A stretch of DNA of 64,000 nt from Aurelia coerulea (Eukaryota; Cnidaria; Scyphozoa; Semaeostomeae; Ulmaridae), in contig CM076955.1 in assembly GCA_039566865.1 (NCBI GenBank), forward strand, positions 12,849,001 through 12,913,000, in the 5' to 3' direction. A program made the position numbers and the translations under genes. How positions within the stretch are numbered: position 1 is the stretch's first letter; the number at the start of each line of letters is the position of its first letter. The notes beneath the pieces were generated by a model that saw only the letters and a list, made by a program, of their open reading frames with translations, searched no databases and was not told the DNA's origin. Positions 45,870 through 57,645 of the stretch are shown here, piece after piece.

Positions 45870-48345
45870 ACAGTATTTTTCAGTAGGTGTAGATTTTCCA
45901 GTTATTTGCGTTCTTCTCCAAGGAGACAAGATGAACGCCTTCGATTCTCTGTGAAAATCCCTGCGAGTTTCAACCCGTCCTATTCATTTAAAACCAAATA
46001 ATTCAGAAAACGAAGGGTGCAGTATTATTATTCAAAACTTTCTGCATCTATTAGTATATGTTTCATTTTGAATCAAGCCGTTGATCATTGGTGGCTAGGT
46101 ATTTTTTAGTTCGTAGTTTTTCCAGTTGTTCGCATTCTTCTTCAAAGGGAAAGATCGACGCCTTCAATTCTTTGTGAAAACCTCTGCGAGTTTTAACCGG
46201 TCCTATTCATTTAAAACCAAATAATTCAGAAAACGAAGAGTGCAGTATTATTATTCAAAACTTTCTGCATCTATTAGTATATGTTTCATTTTGAATCAAA
46301 GCCGTTGATTATTGGTTGCAAGGTATTTTATAGTGAGTAGTTTTGGAGGTTGTTCTCGTTCTTCTTCAAGGGGAAAGATGAACGCCTTCGATTCTCTGTG
46401 AAAACCCCTGCGAGTTTCAACCCGTCCTATTCATTTAAAACCAAATAATTCAGAAAACGAAGGGTGCAGTATTATTATTCAAAACTTTCTGCATCTAATA
46501 GTATATGTTTCATTTTGAATCAAGCCGTTGATCATTGGTTGATAGGTATTTTTTAGTTCGTAGTTTTTCCAGTTGTTCGCATTCTTCTTCAAAGGGAAAG
46601 ATCGACGCCTTCGATTCTTTGTGAAAACCCCTCCGAGTTTCAACCCGTCCTATTCATTTAAAACCAAATAATTCAGAAAACGAAGGGTGCAGTATTATTA
46701 TTCAAAACTTTCTGCATCTATTAGTATATGTTTCATTTTGAATCAAGCCGTTGATCATTGGTTGATAGGTATTTTTTAGTTCGTAGTTTTTCCAGTTGTT
46801 CGCATTCTTCTTCAAAGGGAAAGATCGACGCCTTCGATTCTTTGTGAAAACCCCTCCGAGTTTCAACCCGTCCTATTCATTTAAAACCAAATAATTCAGA
46901 AAACGAAGAGTGCAGTATTATTATTCAAAACTTTCTGCATCTAATAGTATATGTTTCATTTTGAATCAAAGCCGTTGATTATTGGTTGCAAGGTATTTTA
47001 TAGTGAGTAGTTTTGGAGGTTGTTCTCGTTCTTCTTCAAGGGGAAAGATGAACGCCTTCGATTCTCTGTGAAAACCCCTGCGAGTTTCAACCCGTCCTGT
47101 TCATTTAAAACCAAATAATTCAGAAAACGAAGGGTGCAGTATTATTATTCAAAACTTTCTGCATCTATTAGTATATGTTTCATTTTGAATCAAGCCGTTG
47201 ATCATTGGTTGATAGGTATTTTTTTAGTTCGTAGTTTTTCCAGTTGTTCGCATTCTTCTTCAAAGGGAAAGATGAACGCCTTCGATTCTCTGTGAAAACC
47301 CCTCCGAGTTTCAACCCGTCCTATTCATTTAAAACCAAATAATTCAGAAAACGAAGAGTGCAGTATTATTATTCAAAACTTTCTGCATCTAATAGTATAT
47401 GTTTCATTTTGAATCAAAGCCGTTGATTATTGGTTGCAAGGTATTTTATAGTGAGTAGTTTTGGAGGTTGTTCTCGTTCTTCTTCAAGGGGAAAGATGAA
47501 CGCCTTCGATTCTCTGTGAAAAACCTTGCGAGTTTCAACCCGTCCTATTCATTTAAAACCAAATAATTCAGAAAACGAAGGGTGCAGTATTATTATTCAA
47601 AACTTTCTGCATCTAATAGTATATGTTTCATTTTGAATCAAAGCCGTTGATTATTGGTTGCAAGGTATTTTATAGTGAGTAGTTTTGGAGGTTGTTCTCG
47701 TTCTTCTTCAAGGGGAAAGATGAACGCCTTCGATTCTCTGTGAAAACCCCTGCGAGTTTCAACCCGTCCTATTCATTTAAAACCAAATAATTCAGAAAAC
47801 GAAGGGTGCAGTATTATTATTCAAAACTTTCTGCATCTAATAGTATATGTTTCATTTTGAATCAAAGCCGTTGATTATTGGTTGCAAGGTATTTTATAGT
47901 GAGTAGTTTTGGAGGTTGTTCTCGTTCTTCTTCAAGGGGAAAGATGAACGCCTTCGATTCTCTGTGAAAACCCCTGCGAGTTTCAACCCGTCCTGTTCAT
48001 TTAAAACCAAATAATTCAGAAAACGAAGGGTGCAGTATTATTATTCAAATCTTTCTGCATCTATTAGTATATGTTTCATTTTGAATCAAAGCCGTTGATT
48101 ATTGGTTGCAAGGTATTTTATAGTGAGTAGTTTTGGAGGTTGTTCTCGTTCTTCTTCAAGGGGAAAGATGAACGCCTTCGATTCTCTGTGAAAACCCCTG
48201 CGAGTTTCAACCCGTCCTGTTCATTTAAAACCAAATAGTTCAGAAAACGAAGGGTGCAGTATTATTATTCAAATCTTTCTGCATCCATTAGTATATGTTT
48301 CATTTTGAATCAAAGCCGTTGATTATTGGTTGCAAGGTATTTTCT
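45870..48345. repeat. 223-bp satellite array, subfamilies a and b, 11-12 units
   Basis: Tandem 223-224-base units; the landmark TCC of CAACCCGTCCTATTC recurs at 45978, 46201, 46425, 46648, 46871, 47095 and 47319. Each unit has ATTCATTTAAAACCAAATAA, GTGCAGTATTATTATTCAAA and TATATGTTTCATTTTGAATC. Two versions of a variable block alternate: type a (TTATAGTGAGTAGTTTTGGA) and type b (TTTAGTTCGTAGTTTTTCCA). From the second unit (about 46092) the order is b, a, b, b, a, b, a, a, a, a; the first unit is a diverged b-like one. Confidence 0.95.
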
Positions 48346-49440
48346 AATTTGTAGTTTTCAAGCTCTTGGCGGTTCTTCGCGCCCTTCTTCGAAAGAAAAA
48401 TACGAGAACCTGAAATCAATGTTAAAATTCCCACAGAACTTTTATCCTCGCCATTCATTTAAAACCAAGCAAACTGCAAAAATAAGTTGACAAGACAAAT
48501 ATTTGAAGTTTTCTGCATTCAACTGTGTGGGTTTCATTATGATTCAAAATCCGCATAAGTTGCTGTGTTAGGTTTTTCAGTAGGCAGTTTTACAGTTCTT
48601 CGCGACTTTCTTCGAAAGAAAAAGAAACACTCGAAATCGATCTTGAAATTCACCCAGAACTTTTATCCTCGCCATTCATTTAAAACCAAGCAAACTGCAA
48701 AAATAAGTTGACAAGACAAATATTTGAAGTTTTCTGCATTCAACTGTATGGGTTTCATTATGATTCAAAATCCACATAAGTTGCTGTGTTAGGTTTTTCA
48801 GTAGGCAGTATTACAGTTCTTCGCGGCTTTCTTAGAAAGAAAAATATGGAATCTCGAAATCAATGTGGAAATTCACTCAGAACTTTTATCCACGCCATTC
48901 ATTTAAAACCAAGCAAACTGCAAAAATAAGTTGACAAGACAAATATTTGAAGTTTTCTGCATTCAACTGTATGGGTAGGTTTTTCAGTAGGCAGTATGCA
49001 GTTCTTCGCGGCCTTCTTCCAAAAAAAATATGGAAACTCGAAATCGATGTTGAAATTCACCCAGAACTGTTACCCTTGCCAATCACTTAAAACCAAGCAA
49101 ACTGCTAAAATAAGTTGACAAGACAAATATTTGAAGTTTTCTGCATTCAACTGTATGGGTTTCGTTATGATTCAAAATCTACATAATTTGCTGTGTTAAG
49201 TTTTTCAGTAGGCAGTTTTACAGTTCTTCGCGGCCTTCTTCCAAAAAAAATATGGAAACTCGAAATGGATGTTGAAATTCACCCAGAACTTTTACCCTCG
49301 CCATTCGTTTAAAACCAAGCAAACTGCAAAAATAAGTTGACTAGACAAATATTTAAAGTCTTCTGCGTTCAACTGTATGGGTTTCATTATGATTCAAAAT
49401 TTAAATTAGTTGCTGTAGGGAATTTTTCAAGTGCATTTTT
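48346..49440. repeat. Diverged 223-bp satellite units, subfamily c, 5 units
   Basis: The same repeat period continues (CCATTCATTT at 48451, 48672, 48895, then 49079 after a deletion, then 49301), but the sequence differs: CATTTAAAACCAAGCAAACT, AATAAGTTGACAAGACAAAT, GTTTCATTATGATTCAAAAT. The shared core (TTCATTTAAAACCAA, TTTCATT.TGATTCAAA) shows common ancestry with the a/b units. One unit (48960-49079) has lost about 38 bases. Confidence 0.9.
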
Positions 49441-51080
49441 GTCTGCAGTTGACTTTAGGCCAAACTAAATTTCGGCCGCTGCAGCAACAGCTTCCTTTGA
49501 TTTATTGCTTGTCTCAAGGATGAGATACAGTACTAAAACAATAAAAGAACTTACTGTGAGTAGACTACTTTGTTCTCTGCGGCTTCATCTCTTTGTTTCG
49601 TTGATTTGTGTATTGTTTTATTGTGGAGCTTCACTTCCTGCGTCCCTCTCTCCTGAAGTTTTTCTCGAAAAGAAGGATCTCGTGGTCTTGCGCAGAAAAT
49701 ATGCGCAAAGCGCCAAATACGAATGTCGCCTATCTTGTGAGTGACTGGGCGCTTCTCTTGTTTCAACTTTTCTGAAGCTGTGGAGAAAGTAGTGATGGAA
49801 CATTGGTGCATTTATGACTGAAAATGAAGCAGGAGAACATTTCAAATGCATGCTTTGCATAAAGTGTAACTGTAGAAAAGGGATGTTTACAGAATTGGCT
49901 ACTGTGAAACCTGCAGTGCTTGGTTATTTTGGGTAGCTTTTCACAAACAATTGCAAATCATGGGCCTAAATTTCTAGGCCAAACGAAAACAGGCGCGAAA
50001 AGCAGTGCAAAATAGTTTTGCAAGAATCACGAGACAAGCTGAAACATAAGACATTTGCTGTTTGCAGGACTCTGTTATTGGGAATTGACATTTTTCAAAT
50101 AAATAGAGGAAGATCATTGGGTTTTGATGAGTGGTGCCTTCGAGCATGGAAAAACAAGTTTTGTTGACTTCGTTTTGTGGTGCAGAATGGCTAGCTGCAG
50201 AATGCTGGGCTGACCAAACCGAGCTACAGCTTTCTCAGTTTGTTTTTATGTAAGAAGATCAAATATTGTGGAGTCTCTGGGTGGATATGTGACTAATGCT
50301 ATGAAGGACACTGCATTGCAACCATTTTTGGATGTTGAATAATCATTAATCAAGCAAGCAAGTTGGTTTGGTTGTTGGCCAATGCTGGGAAGACAGGAAA
50401 TTATTTTACAATAACAAACAGTAGGAGGACTTCTCATTTAAAACAAGAATATTCATCTTGTAGTGAAACTCTTGCTTGAGCATGAAGAAGACTTTTTTGG
50501 TAGCTAGATATCCAGCCTACATCCCAATTATTTTTTGAATTTTTATTAACATTCAAATCAGGCAGATAAGGAACCCCTCCAAATTTGTCAAAAATAGGAG
50601 ATTAATTAATTTCAACCAGCTTGAAAACGATCATAAACATATCTGGGAAAATGCAACCTAAATAAAAGTTCAAAAGAAACAAATGGGACATTAGAACTTT
50701 TCATGCTTCATAAACAAACAAATGTTCTTTTAACAACTGGGAATTGCTCGCATTCAGTGGCTATTTCAGTTTGAGCTGCCATTTCCCAAGACAAGGTGAA
50801 AGATGCTCTTTGCTGTCTGGTACTGATCGAATTGACCAGTTGCTGTTTGTGATGTGTTTCATATCTGCTGAAGCTCTTCTTGTTGCGTGCAGTGCAATTG
50901 TACAAAGATAAACAAGTAAATTGAATAAAATATGAGTCCTTCTTGTGAAAAGCAATAAGCATGACGTTTCAAGCATAGCCCATTATCAAGCCAAGTTAGA
51001 TGTTGATATGAACAGCAAAAAATGCTCGAATTTGGTGCACTCCATTTGGTTTATTACACATTTTTCATAAGAAACCACAG
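49441..51080. other. No supported gene
   Basis: A plus-strand frame at 49505-49744 with a hydrophobic stretch (LHLFVSLICVLFYCGASLPA) could pass for a signal-anchor, but has no other support. Nothing else recognised. Confidence 0.35.
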
Positions 51081-51310
51081 GGAACCCAGGAAATTGAATA
51101 ATCCCCCCCCCACTCCATAATGATAAAGCCCTGTAGCCTCCTTTGCGATTGCAAAGCTATGATGCCTTTAATCACCGACCGATTCAGTTCGTGCTCCTCG
51201 CTTCCAACTTCTGATTAAAGGCACTACATCATAGCTTTGCAATCACAAAGGAGGCTACATGGCTTTATCATTTTGGGGGGAGGGGAGGGTGTATTCAATT
51301 TTCTGGGGTC
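51081..51310. mobile_element. Small foldback element, 230 bp
   Basis: The inverted arms share AAATTGAAT, AATGATAAAGCC, TGTAGCCTCCTTTG and TTGCAAAGCTATGATG. The outer ends are GGAACCCAGGAAATTGAAT and, inverted, GACCCCAGAAAATTGAAT. No target duplication assigned. Confidence 0.75.
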
Positions 51311-51341
51311 ACTGTGAAGAAACTTTGATCAGACCATAGTA

Positions 51342-51530
51342 CATGTATTTTTTATAAGAAACTAATAAAATTTGGACCAGAATTGAAAGTTTCCTACACT
51401 ATTATCAGATCTATACATGATACAGGAAACAAGTAAGAATAAAGAAAAACATGCTGGAGTTTCTTAATTTTTTGGGACCTGAGAGTCTGAGTTTCTTATA
51501 AGCAGTTTCTTATGAAAAATACAGTACATG
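51342..51530. mobile_element. TTTCTTA-family MITE, 189 bp
   Basis: Ends CATGTATTTTTTATAAGAAA and inverse (TTTCTTATGAAAAATACAGT, ACATG), flanked by TA (51340-51341, 51531-51532). Short internal deletion derivative of the 44417-44796 family; an AAATTTGGACCAGAATTGAA segment corresponds to AATTTGGGCCAGTACTGAA there. Confidence 0.75.
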
Positions 51531-51532
51531 TA

Positions 51533-53137
51533 GGTACAAGTTTCTTCATTCAACATGAACATTTTCACAATTTAATACTAAGGCTTCTTAATTTGTTTAT
51601 CAATGTGGTCTCTAACACTGCTACAGATATGTTTCTTGTAAATGCCAGAGACAAAATTTTATGGTTTTATCCATGGCTACTGTACAGTTTTTCTTGTGTT
51701 TGGTCTACAATTTATGCCATATCAGTATCAGCAATCTTGTGAACATGGACATTGAAGTTTCAACATTTCTTCTAATGTAGTGAGTTCTTGATTATGAGGT
51801 GAGGTTTTTCTCACTCACATACTTAATCAAGTTTCTTTCAAACTTTTGGACAAGAAAACAGTGTTAGTTTTGCACCATATGAGTGATTTTCACAGACTTT
51901 TTCCAATATTTAGCAATAGATATCTGTTCACAAATTTTCTTTGATTCTTGAAAATCAATGGAAGAGAGCAGTCTTCATAAAATATCTGAGCTGAGGATAC
52001 CCATCTGATTCTTGGGTTTTATACCAATTTTGATACATTGATCATAGGTTGATAGCTGACACTGCAATGGTTGTTATTTGTATTTTACCATTATATTTTG
52101 CACTCATTTTTTGGTTAAAAAATTGTGAATTTTATCAAAAATGCTATGCATCTTCATAAAATACCCCTTTCCAGCACCATTTTGCAGTGTCAACTATTGC
52201 AGTTCAAAGCTTGAGCCATCAATTACAAATGCATGTTGTGTGCAATAATTCAATGAATGTCAGCATTAGAAATTGGAAATTTGTAAAGAAACTTTAATAA
52301 CTCAAAATCTGATACAGGCCCATTGGAATGAAATTCTTTTCAGGAAAATTTTGAATATAGGACTTCAATTTCACCAGGATATAGATTATTTTTGAACTGC
52401 ATAATATCAAAGTGACAGCTTGATAAATTCTGTTAACATCCTAAAAATATAGATAAGTTTGAATCTTCATTTTCAAGAGTTTGGCTTTCACAACCTTTTT
52501 GATGTGCAAAAGTGAACAAACTTTAGTACATTATTTGGGGGCTGAAGCCCCCCCCCCAGCCTTTGCTTCCGATGGGCCTGTGATAATTTCAAGTAACTTT
52601 AGCATTGGGTCGACTTCTTAGTTTCTTATATAAAAAATGTATGTGCACTTATGACAACACTGTCCCTTTGAGAAAAATTAGCTCCTGAATGGATGTTGAA
52701 TCAAGAATAAGTCTAACGTCTCTGATTTTGCAATAGTTCAAGCGTATTTTCAGCATCATATTTTCATCAACTGCATTGCCACCTTGCCAATATTGCATCA
52801 TGTTTGTAGAGATTGCCTTGGGGAAGAGACATCTGTGCTTGGTCTCATGGGCTGACTGGCCATACTTCAGATATTTGTTGTAACTAAGCAGCAAACTTGT
52901 CATATTGTTTTGTAAGGTCCTAAAAGTGAATTTAAGGAAGATGATATTACAGGATGAGGGAATTGGCTTCAATTACACAGAACAACATTGCAGAGAACAT
53001 GTTATTTTGTGCAGAAAGCTCCTTCATGAGCTACAAGTTGAGGAAAAGCAGATTTTAAAATTCATAGTTGAATGTGTAGCAGTTTCGTTCTTGGTTTGTG
53101 TTATCATAGAGAGCAGTGTTCTAAGAGTATAACTGCA
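51533..53137. other. No supported gene
   Basis: AT-rich. A hAT-type terminus-like tract (GGGGGCTGAAGCCCCCC, then AGCCTTTGCTTCCGATGGGC) lies at 52540-52580 without a partner. A TTTCTTATATAAAAAATG at 52622 may be an isolated MITE end. Confidence 0.4.
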
Positions 53138-53935
53138 TTTCCCGAATTCAGAAATAAACAGCCAAAAAACGATATCACGTTTACATAAATATTGTCCACA
53201 AGGGTAAACAAAGGAAGGGAAAATTGTGTTTAGTTTAGGCCCAAAAAGTAGACAGCCTTAAAACCTCAGCGAAAGTGCCTAGAAAAGAACAAACAATATC
53301 TCCTTTGCACAAAAAAATAGTTATCTAGCTGGATATCACCGAAAAAGTAAGCTAACAACGCGAGTGGGAGAAAGAATCTAAAAATATCAACCGAAGGTTC
53401 ATACATCCTTCTGTAAAATGTGAAGTATGTGGACCTACCACGCACCTCGCCTTTTACGATAAAATTTTCTTTCTTTTTTTCATAAACTTCAAGTTTTTAG
53501 GTCTTCTAACGCGATGATAAATGGATGGAAATACATTCCCCGAATTTTGAATTAAAGCGCCAAATTTATGAAATATTATCTTTATATTTATGTTGTTGGC
53601 AAGCGTAAACAAAGACAAGAAAAAGTTGCATTTAAGCCCGAAAAGTAAACAGCCTAAAAAACTCAACGAAAGCGCCCAGAGGAAGCAGAAAATGGCTTCT
53701 TTGAAATGAAACATATCTTTCTGACTGGATACCTTCGCAAAAGTAGGCCAACAACACAAGTACGAGGAAAAAACTGAGAATTTCAACCGAGGGTTCCTGC
53801 ATTTCTTCTGTTAAATTTGAAACTAACAGACTTACCATGCACCTCGCCTTTTACGATAAAATCTTCATTTGTTGAATGATGAACTTCAAACTTCTTGGTC
53901 TTGTGGAGCAATGTTAAACGGATGGAAATACATTC
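53138..53935. repeat. Tandem duplication, 397-bp period, two copies
   Basis: The segment CACCTCGCCTTTTACGATAA occurs at 53443 and 53840, and the preceding 300 bases align throughout (GTAAACAAAG, AAAAGTAGACAGCC / AAAAGTAAACAGCC, ATCAACCGAAGGTTC / TTCAACCGAGGGTTC). The copies are clearly diverged, so the duplication is old. It lies directly before the hAT gene. Confidence 0.8.
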
Positions 53936-54282
53936 CGTTTTTTTCGATGTTGTCCTTCACAACGGCTGTACGCGTCAGAAGTTGCTGACGCCAGACCAAA
54001 AATTCGCGCCATTGGCAAAAACCTCGCTGCAAGGACCGGATGTGACGTCAAAAACCTCTGGGGGGTTGTCGGGCGTGTTGGCTGCATCTGATTTTACGCC
54101 TGCGCATTGCGCCAGTTCGAAACCCAAAGGCATGCTCCGGTTTGAGAGCATGCCCAACATGAAACAATAGAAATGATGACGAAAGAGACATGCATTGCAC
54201 TCTCGACGGGCCTAGACACAGTTCAAGCTCAACGAACGTCCACATTTCATTTTGGAGAATTATTATTTGAATTCTTCTTATC

Positions 54283-55524
54283 ATGGATTATGAAGAATCG
54301 TCATTTCAAGTCCTTCCTGAGGGGGACATTGTCTCCCAGCTGTTGAGGAAGTCTTTTGCAGCAAGAATTGTCAGCGAGCAGAAGGCTATCATTGACCAGA
54401 AGCCAACTCCGAAGCTTGTCCTGAAGACGAAGGCCAGGTCATTCCAAGAAGTCTGGTACTCCAAGAAAGATTGGTTGTGTGGCAGCGAAGGCTTGAAACG
54501 CCTTTTTTGTTGGCCATGTTTGCTATTTCGACCCCCTCGAACTTCTCAAACATGGGCTGAAACAGGCTACAGCAACATGCATGGTTTTCTTTCTGACTGC
54601 CAAAAGCACGAGAGAGCCAGGTATCATATGCAGGCCTACAAGATGTGGAAAACCTTTGATGTGTCGGAGAGGGTAGATGTTCTATTTTCGAGAGCCAGAA
54701 GAGACGAGATTGATCGGCATAATGAAGAAGTGAGGCAGAACAGGGAGATGTTAAAAACCCTCTCTGAAGCTGTTCTTTATCTAGCCAAGCAGGAACTTCC
54801 TTTTAGGGTCCATGATAAATCTAGTGCAAGCTTAAACAAGGGCAACTACAGAGAGCTCTTAGAATGCCTGGCAAAATTTGACTCTGTCTTTGAGCGCCGC
54901 TTTCGTGGGAGGCTTGCTGATTCTGAAAGGGCCTCTGTAGGGGGAGTTTTTACTGGTGTTTCCGCAGATATTCAAAATGACCTGATTGAATGCATAGATA
55001 TGATAATTCAGGATCAAATTGATAAGAAAATCAAAGAATGCACCTTCCTTACTATCCAGGTTGATGAAACAACAGATGTATCAACGAAGGAAAAACTTAG
55101 TGCAATCATTCGCCTTGATAGAAATGGGGAAATAGTTGAAAGATTCCTGAAATTCGTGAATGTAAGTCAAGATAGGTCTGCACCAGCAATTACTGCCATT
55201 GTCAAGGAAATCCTAAACAGGTATGGAGAGTCGTTGAAAGAGAAGCTTGTCATGCAGACCTATGATGGTGCAACTGTAATGTCTGGTCATATTGGTGGTG
55301 TTCAGACCCTTCTTTGCCAGGACTATCCTTTTGCCTACTTTTTTCATTGTGCAGCTCACAGATTAAATCTTGTCTTGTGTCAATCTGCATCCAGAATCTC
55401 CCATGCCGAAGTCTTCTTTGCCAATGTAAGTGCATTCAGTAGTTTCACCAGTGTTAGCTCCAAGAGAAAAGAATTATTCAGGTCACATGACGTTGAAATT
55501 CCTAGCCCTGGGGAAACAAGATGA
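54283..55524 (+). pseudogene. hAT transposase, N-terminal two-thirds (ZMYM1-like, TTF zinc finger + DUF4371)
   Basis: A 413-codon open frame. Residues about 50-125 form a TTF-type zinc finger (VWYSKKDWLCG, LFCWPCLLFRPP, then a C..H...H region CQKHERARYHMQ). From about 140 to 395 comes the DUF4371 / hAT catalytic region, with FLTIQVDETTDVSTKEKLSA, MQTYDGATVMSGHIGGVQ and FHCAAHRLNLVLCQSA. It stops after SPGETR, where related proteins continue with a tryptophan and a further helix; a deletion with frameshift has removed that piece. Coding continues in another frame at 55530. Confidence 0.88.
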
Positions 55525-56258
55525 GAAGCCACAAAGCTGGGATGATGCTACTGTCACACAAGCCAGTGGGCTATTAAAATACCTCAATAGCTTTCTGTTT
55601 TGCTTTTTGTTGCTTCTGTTCAACAAGATATTGCAGCATTCATCTATCTTGTACAGCATTCTGCAAAACAGATCCACTGATTTCTCCTTTGGGGTTGGAA
55701 AAGTGAAGGGTTTTGCCACTTTCCTCACAGAGTTACGGTCAGATGCTAACTTTGATGAGCTCTTCGGACTAACAGTTGATATGGTGGGACAACCCTCTTC
55801 AAGATCGGACAAGAAGCCCAACTACAAGCAACTATATTTTGAAATTCTTGATAACACTATAACAATGTTGAATGACCGGTTTGCTGATTGTCAAAGCTTT
55901 GCATTTCTGGATTTGGTAAATCCTTATTTCTTTGGAGGCTGGAAGGATAATGTGCCAGAAAACAAGTTGCAACTTTTGAAAGGAAAATATGGATCACTTT
56001 TTGACATGCCAACACTACAGAGCCAGTATTGTTTATGTATAAGGATGCTGATTTCCACAAAGAAAGCCCAATGGAACTGACGCATTATATTTACCACTAC
56101 AATCTGCATCCAAGTTTACCAGAAGTAGTGAAGCTGCTGAAGCTGAATGCAGTAATAGCTGTGTCAAGTGCTTCAGTAGAAAGGTCATTTTCTTGTTTAA
56201 GGAGAGTGAAAACCTACCTCCGCAGTACGATTGGTCAAGAGCGTCTCAGCTCTTTATG
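55525..56258 (+). pseudogene. hAT transposase, C-terminal third with frameshift
   Basis: The frame from 55530 reads WDDATVTQASGLLKYLNSFL, DFSFGVGKVKGFATFLTELR and FAFLDLVNPYFFGGWKDNVP. Near 56030 one base is missing (TATTGTTTATG), after which the original frame returns with YKDADFHKESPMELTHYIYH and the hAT dimerisation motif VIAVSSASVERSFSCLRRVK, then TYLRS. The protein is broken at 56258 by inserted sequence. Together with the first segment this is one dead transposon gene. Confidence 0.88.
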
Positions 56259-56580
56259 AAATACTTTTACATAAATCAGGATTGAGGACACTTCAAAATC
56301 AGAGGCTTCAAAATATAGCAATTTTAATGTTCAAAGTCAAGAACCATTTGTGCCCCTCATACATACAAGAATTATTCAAAAGACCAACTGCTAATTATAC
56401 ACTAAGGAACAATGATTTTGTAATTCCAAGATTCAACACAGTAAGATATGGAAAACATTCTATAAGATACTTGGGGCCATTCATTTGGTCCAAGCTGGAC
56501 AAAGAACTGAGAAATAGTAATAATATAAATACTTTTAAAAAACACATCAGGAAGAGAGAACTGGGAGACTTTGTGGGATG
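56259..56580 (+). mobile_element. Non-LTR RT fragment inserted in the hAT gene
   Basis: A 322-base segment of LINE-type RT C-terminus: GLRTLQNQRLQNIAILMFKV, PTANYTLRNNDFVIPRFNTV, YGKHSIRYLGPFIWSKLDKE. Bordered by ATG on both sides (56256-56258 and 56578-56580). It has no 5' or 3' terminus and no tail, so it is an internal piece rather than a normal retrotransposition product. Confidence 0.82.
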
Positions 56581-56698
56581 CAGAATATCCATTCATAAAG
56601 ATATTTTAAAGGAAAAAGAAGATCAAAATCAGTTGCACAGCTTGATCGCAGAAAAATTCATTGAAAAACCAAGGAGACTCAATTTTCTCTACAAGTAA
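56581..56698 (+). pseudogene. hAT transposase, terminal segment
   Basis: Reads CRISIHKDILKEKEDQNQLH, then SLIAEKFIEKPRRLNFLYK and a TAA stop. Directly continues the dimerisation domain interrupted at 56258 once the 322-base insert is removed. Such a basic tail is usual at the end of these hAT proteins. Confidence 0.82.
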
Positions 56699-57055
56699 GG
56701 ATGAAACTACCACTAAAGATTAAGAAAGGGCTCAAATCTTTAAAAAGGTTGGTGTAAAATTCTATAGCAGTTTTCTTTGATTTGAGCCCTATGCTCTAAT
56801 GATCAAGGATATGAAATGTCAGACTCAAGAAACTTTTTATAAATTGGTGCCTATCAACAGAAACATAGAAATATTTAAGGGAAGTGCAAGGTTAAAGTCT
56901 TGCATTTGCAAAGAGCAAGATATCTAGAAATATCCCATTCAAATCAAAGTTGCACAAACACACAAAGAATGGATTGCCAAAGAAACAATGCTGTATCCAA
57001 TTCCTCTCTTGTTCTATTTACATACAAATCTATTTACCATTAGACCTTGATCACT
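56699..57055. other. hAT 3' flank
   Basis: Holds a small inverted repeat (AAAGGGCTCAAATC at 56725 and GATTTGAGCCCT at 56780). Terminal inverted repeats of the hAT element were not identified. Confidence 0.4.
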
Positions 57056-57645
57056 TTAATCAGCAACAAATTATGATAATACTGCAAGCGTAAACAGAAA
57101 AGTTCTCTTGGAAAGTTCCTCTCAGCAACAAATTATGATTATACTGCAAGCACAACAGGAAAGTTCTCTTGGAAAGTTCCTTCAATTAGCAACAAATTAT
57201 GATAATACTGCAAGCACAAACAGGAAATTTCCTATAATCAGCAACAAATTGAAGCAGTGAATAATCATCTGATTGGATGCATAGATATGATTGGTCAGTA
57301 GTTCCCTAACCAGCAACAATAGTATGATAATACTGCAAGCACAAACAGGAAAATTCTCTTCAAGGGACAACTGACCAATCATATCTATGCATTCAATCAG
57401 ATCATTATTTACTGGTTCAATTTGTTGCTGGTTATAGGAACTTTTCTGTTTGTGCTTGCAGAATTAATCATAATTTGTTGCTGATTATAGGACATTCCAA
57501 GAGAACTTTCCTGTTTGTGCTTGCAATATTATCATAATTTGTTGCTGACTAAAGGAACTTTCCTGTTTGTGCTTGCAGTGTTATCATAATTTGTTGCTGA
57601 TTAAAGGAACTTTTCAAGAGAACTTTCCTGTTTGTGCAAGGTATA
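57056..57645. repeat. Palindromic tandem array of ~60-bp units
   Basis: Units containing CAGCAACAAATTATGATAAT, ACTGCAAGCACAAACAGGAA and AGTTCTCTTGGAAAGTTCC are repeated about four times up to 57355, then about four times in the opposite orientation to 57645 (GAACTTTCCTGTTTGTGCTT, GCA...ATTATCATAATTTGTTGCTG). Another inverted-type fragment is at 58088-58112. The centre contains sequence matching the hAT transposase gene. Confidence 0.88.
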
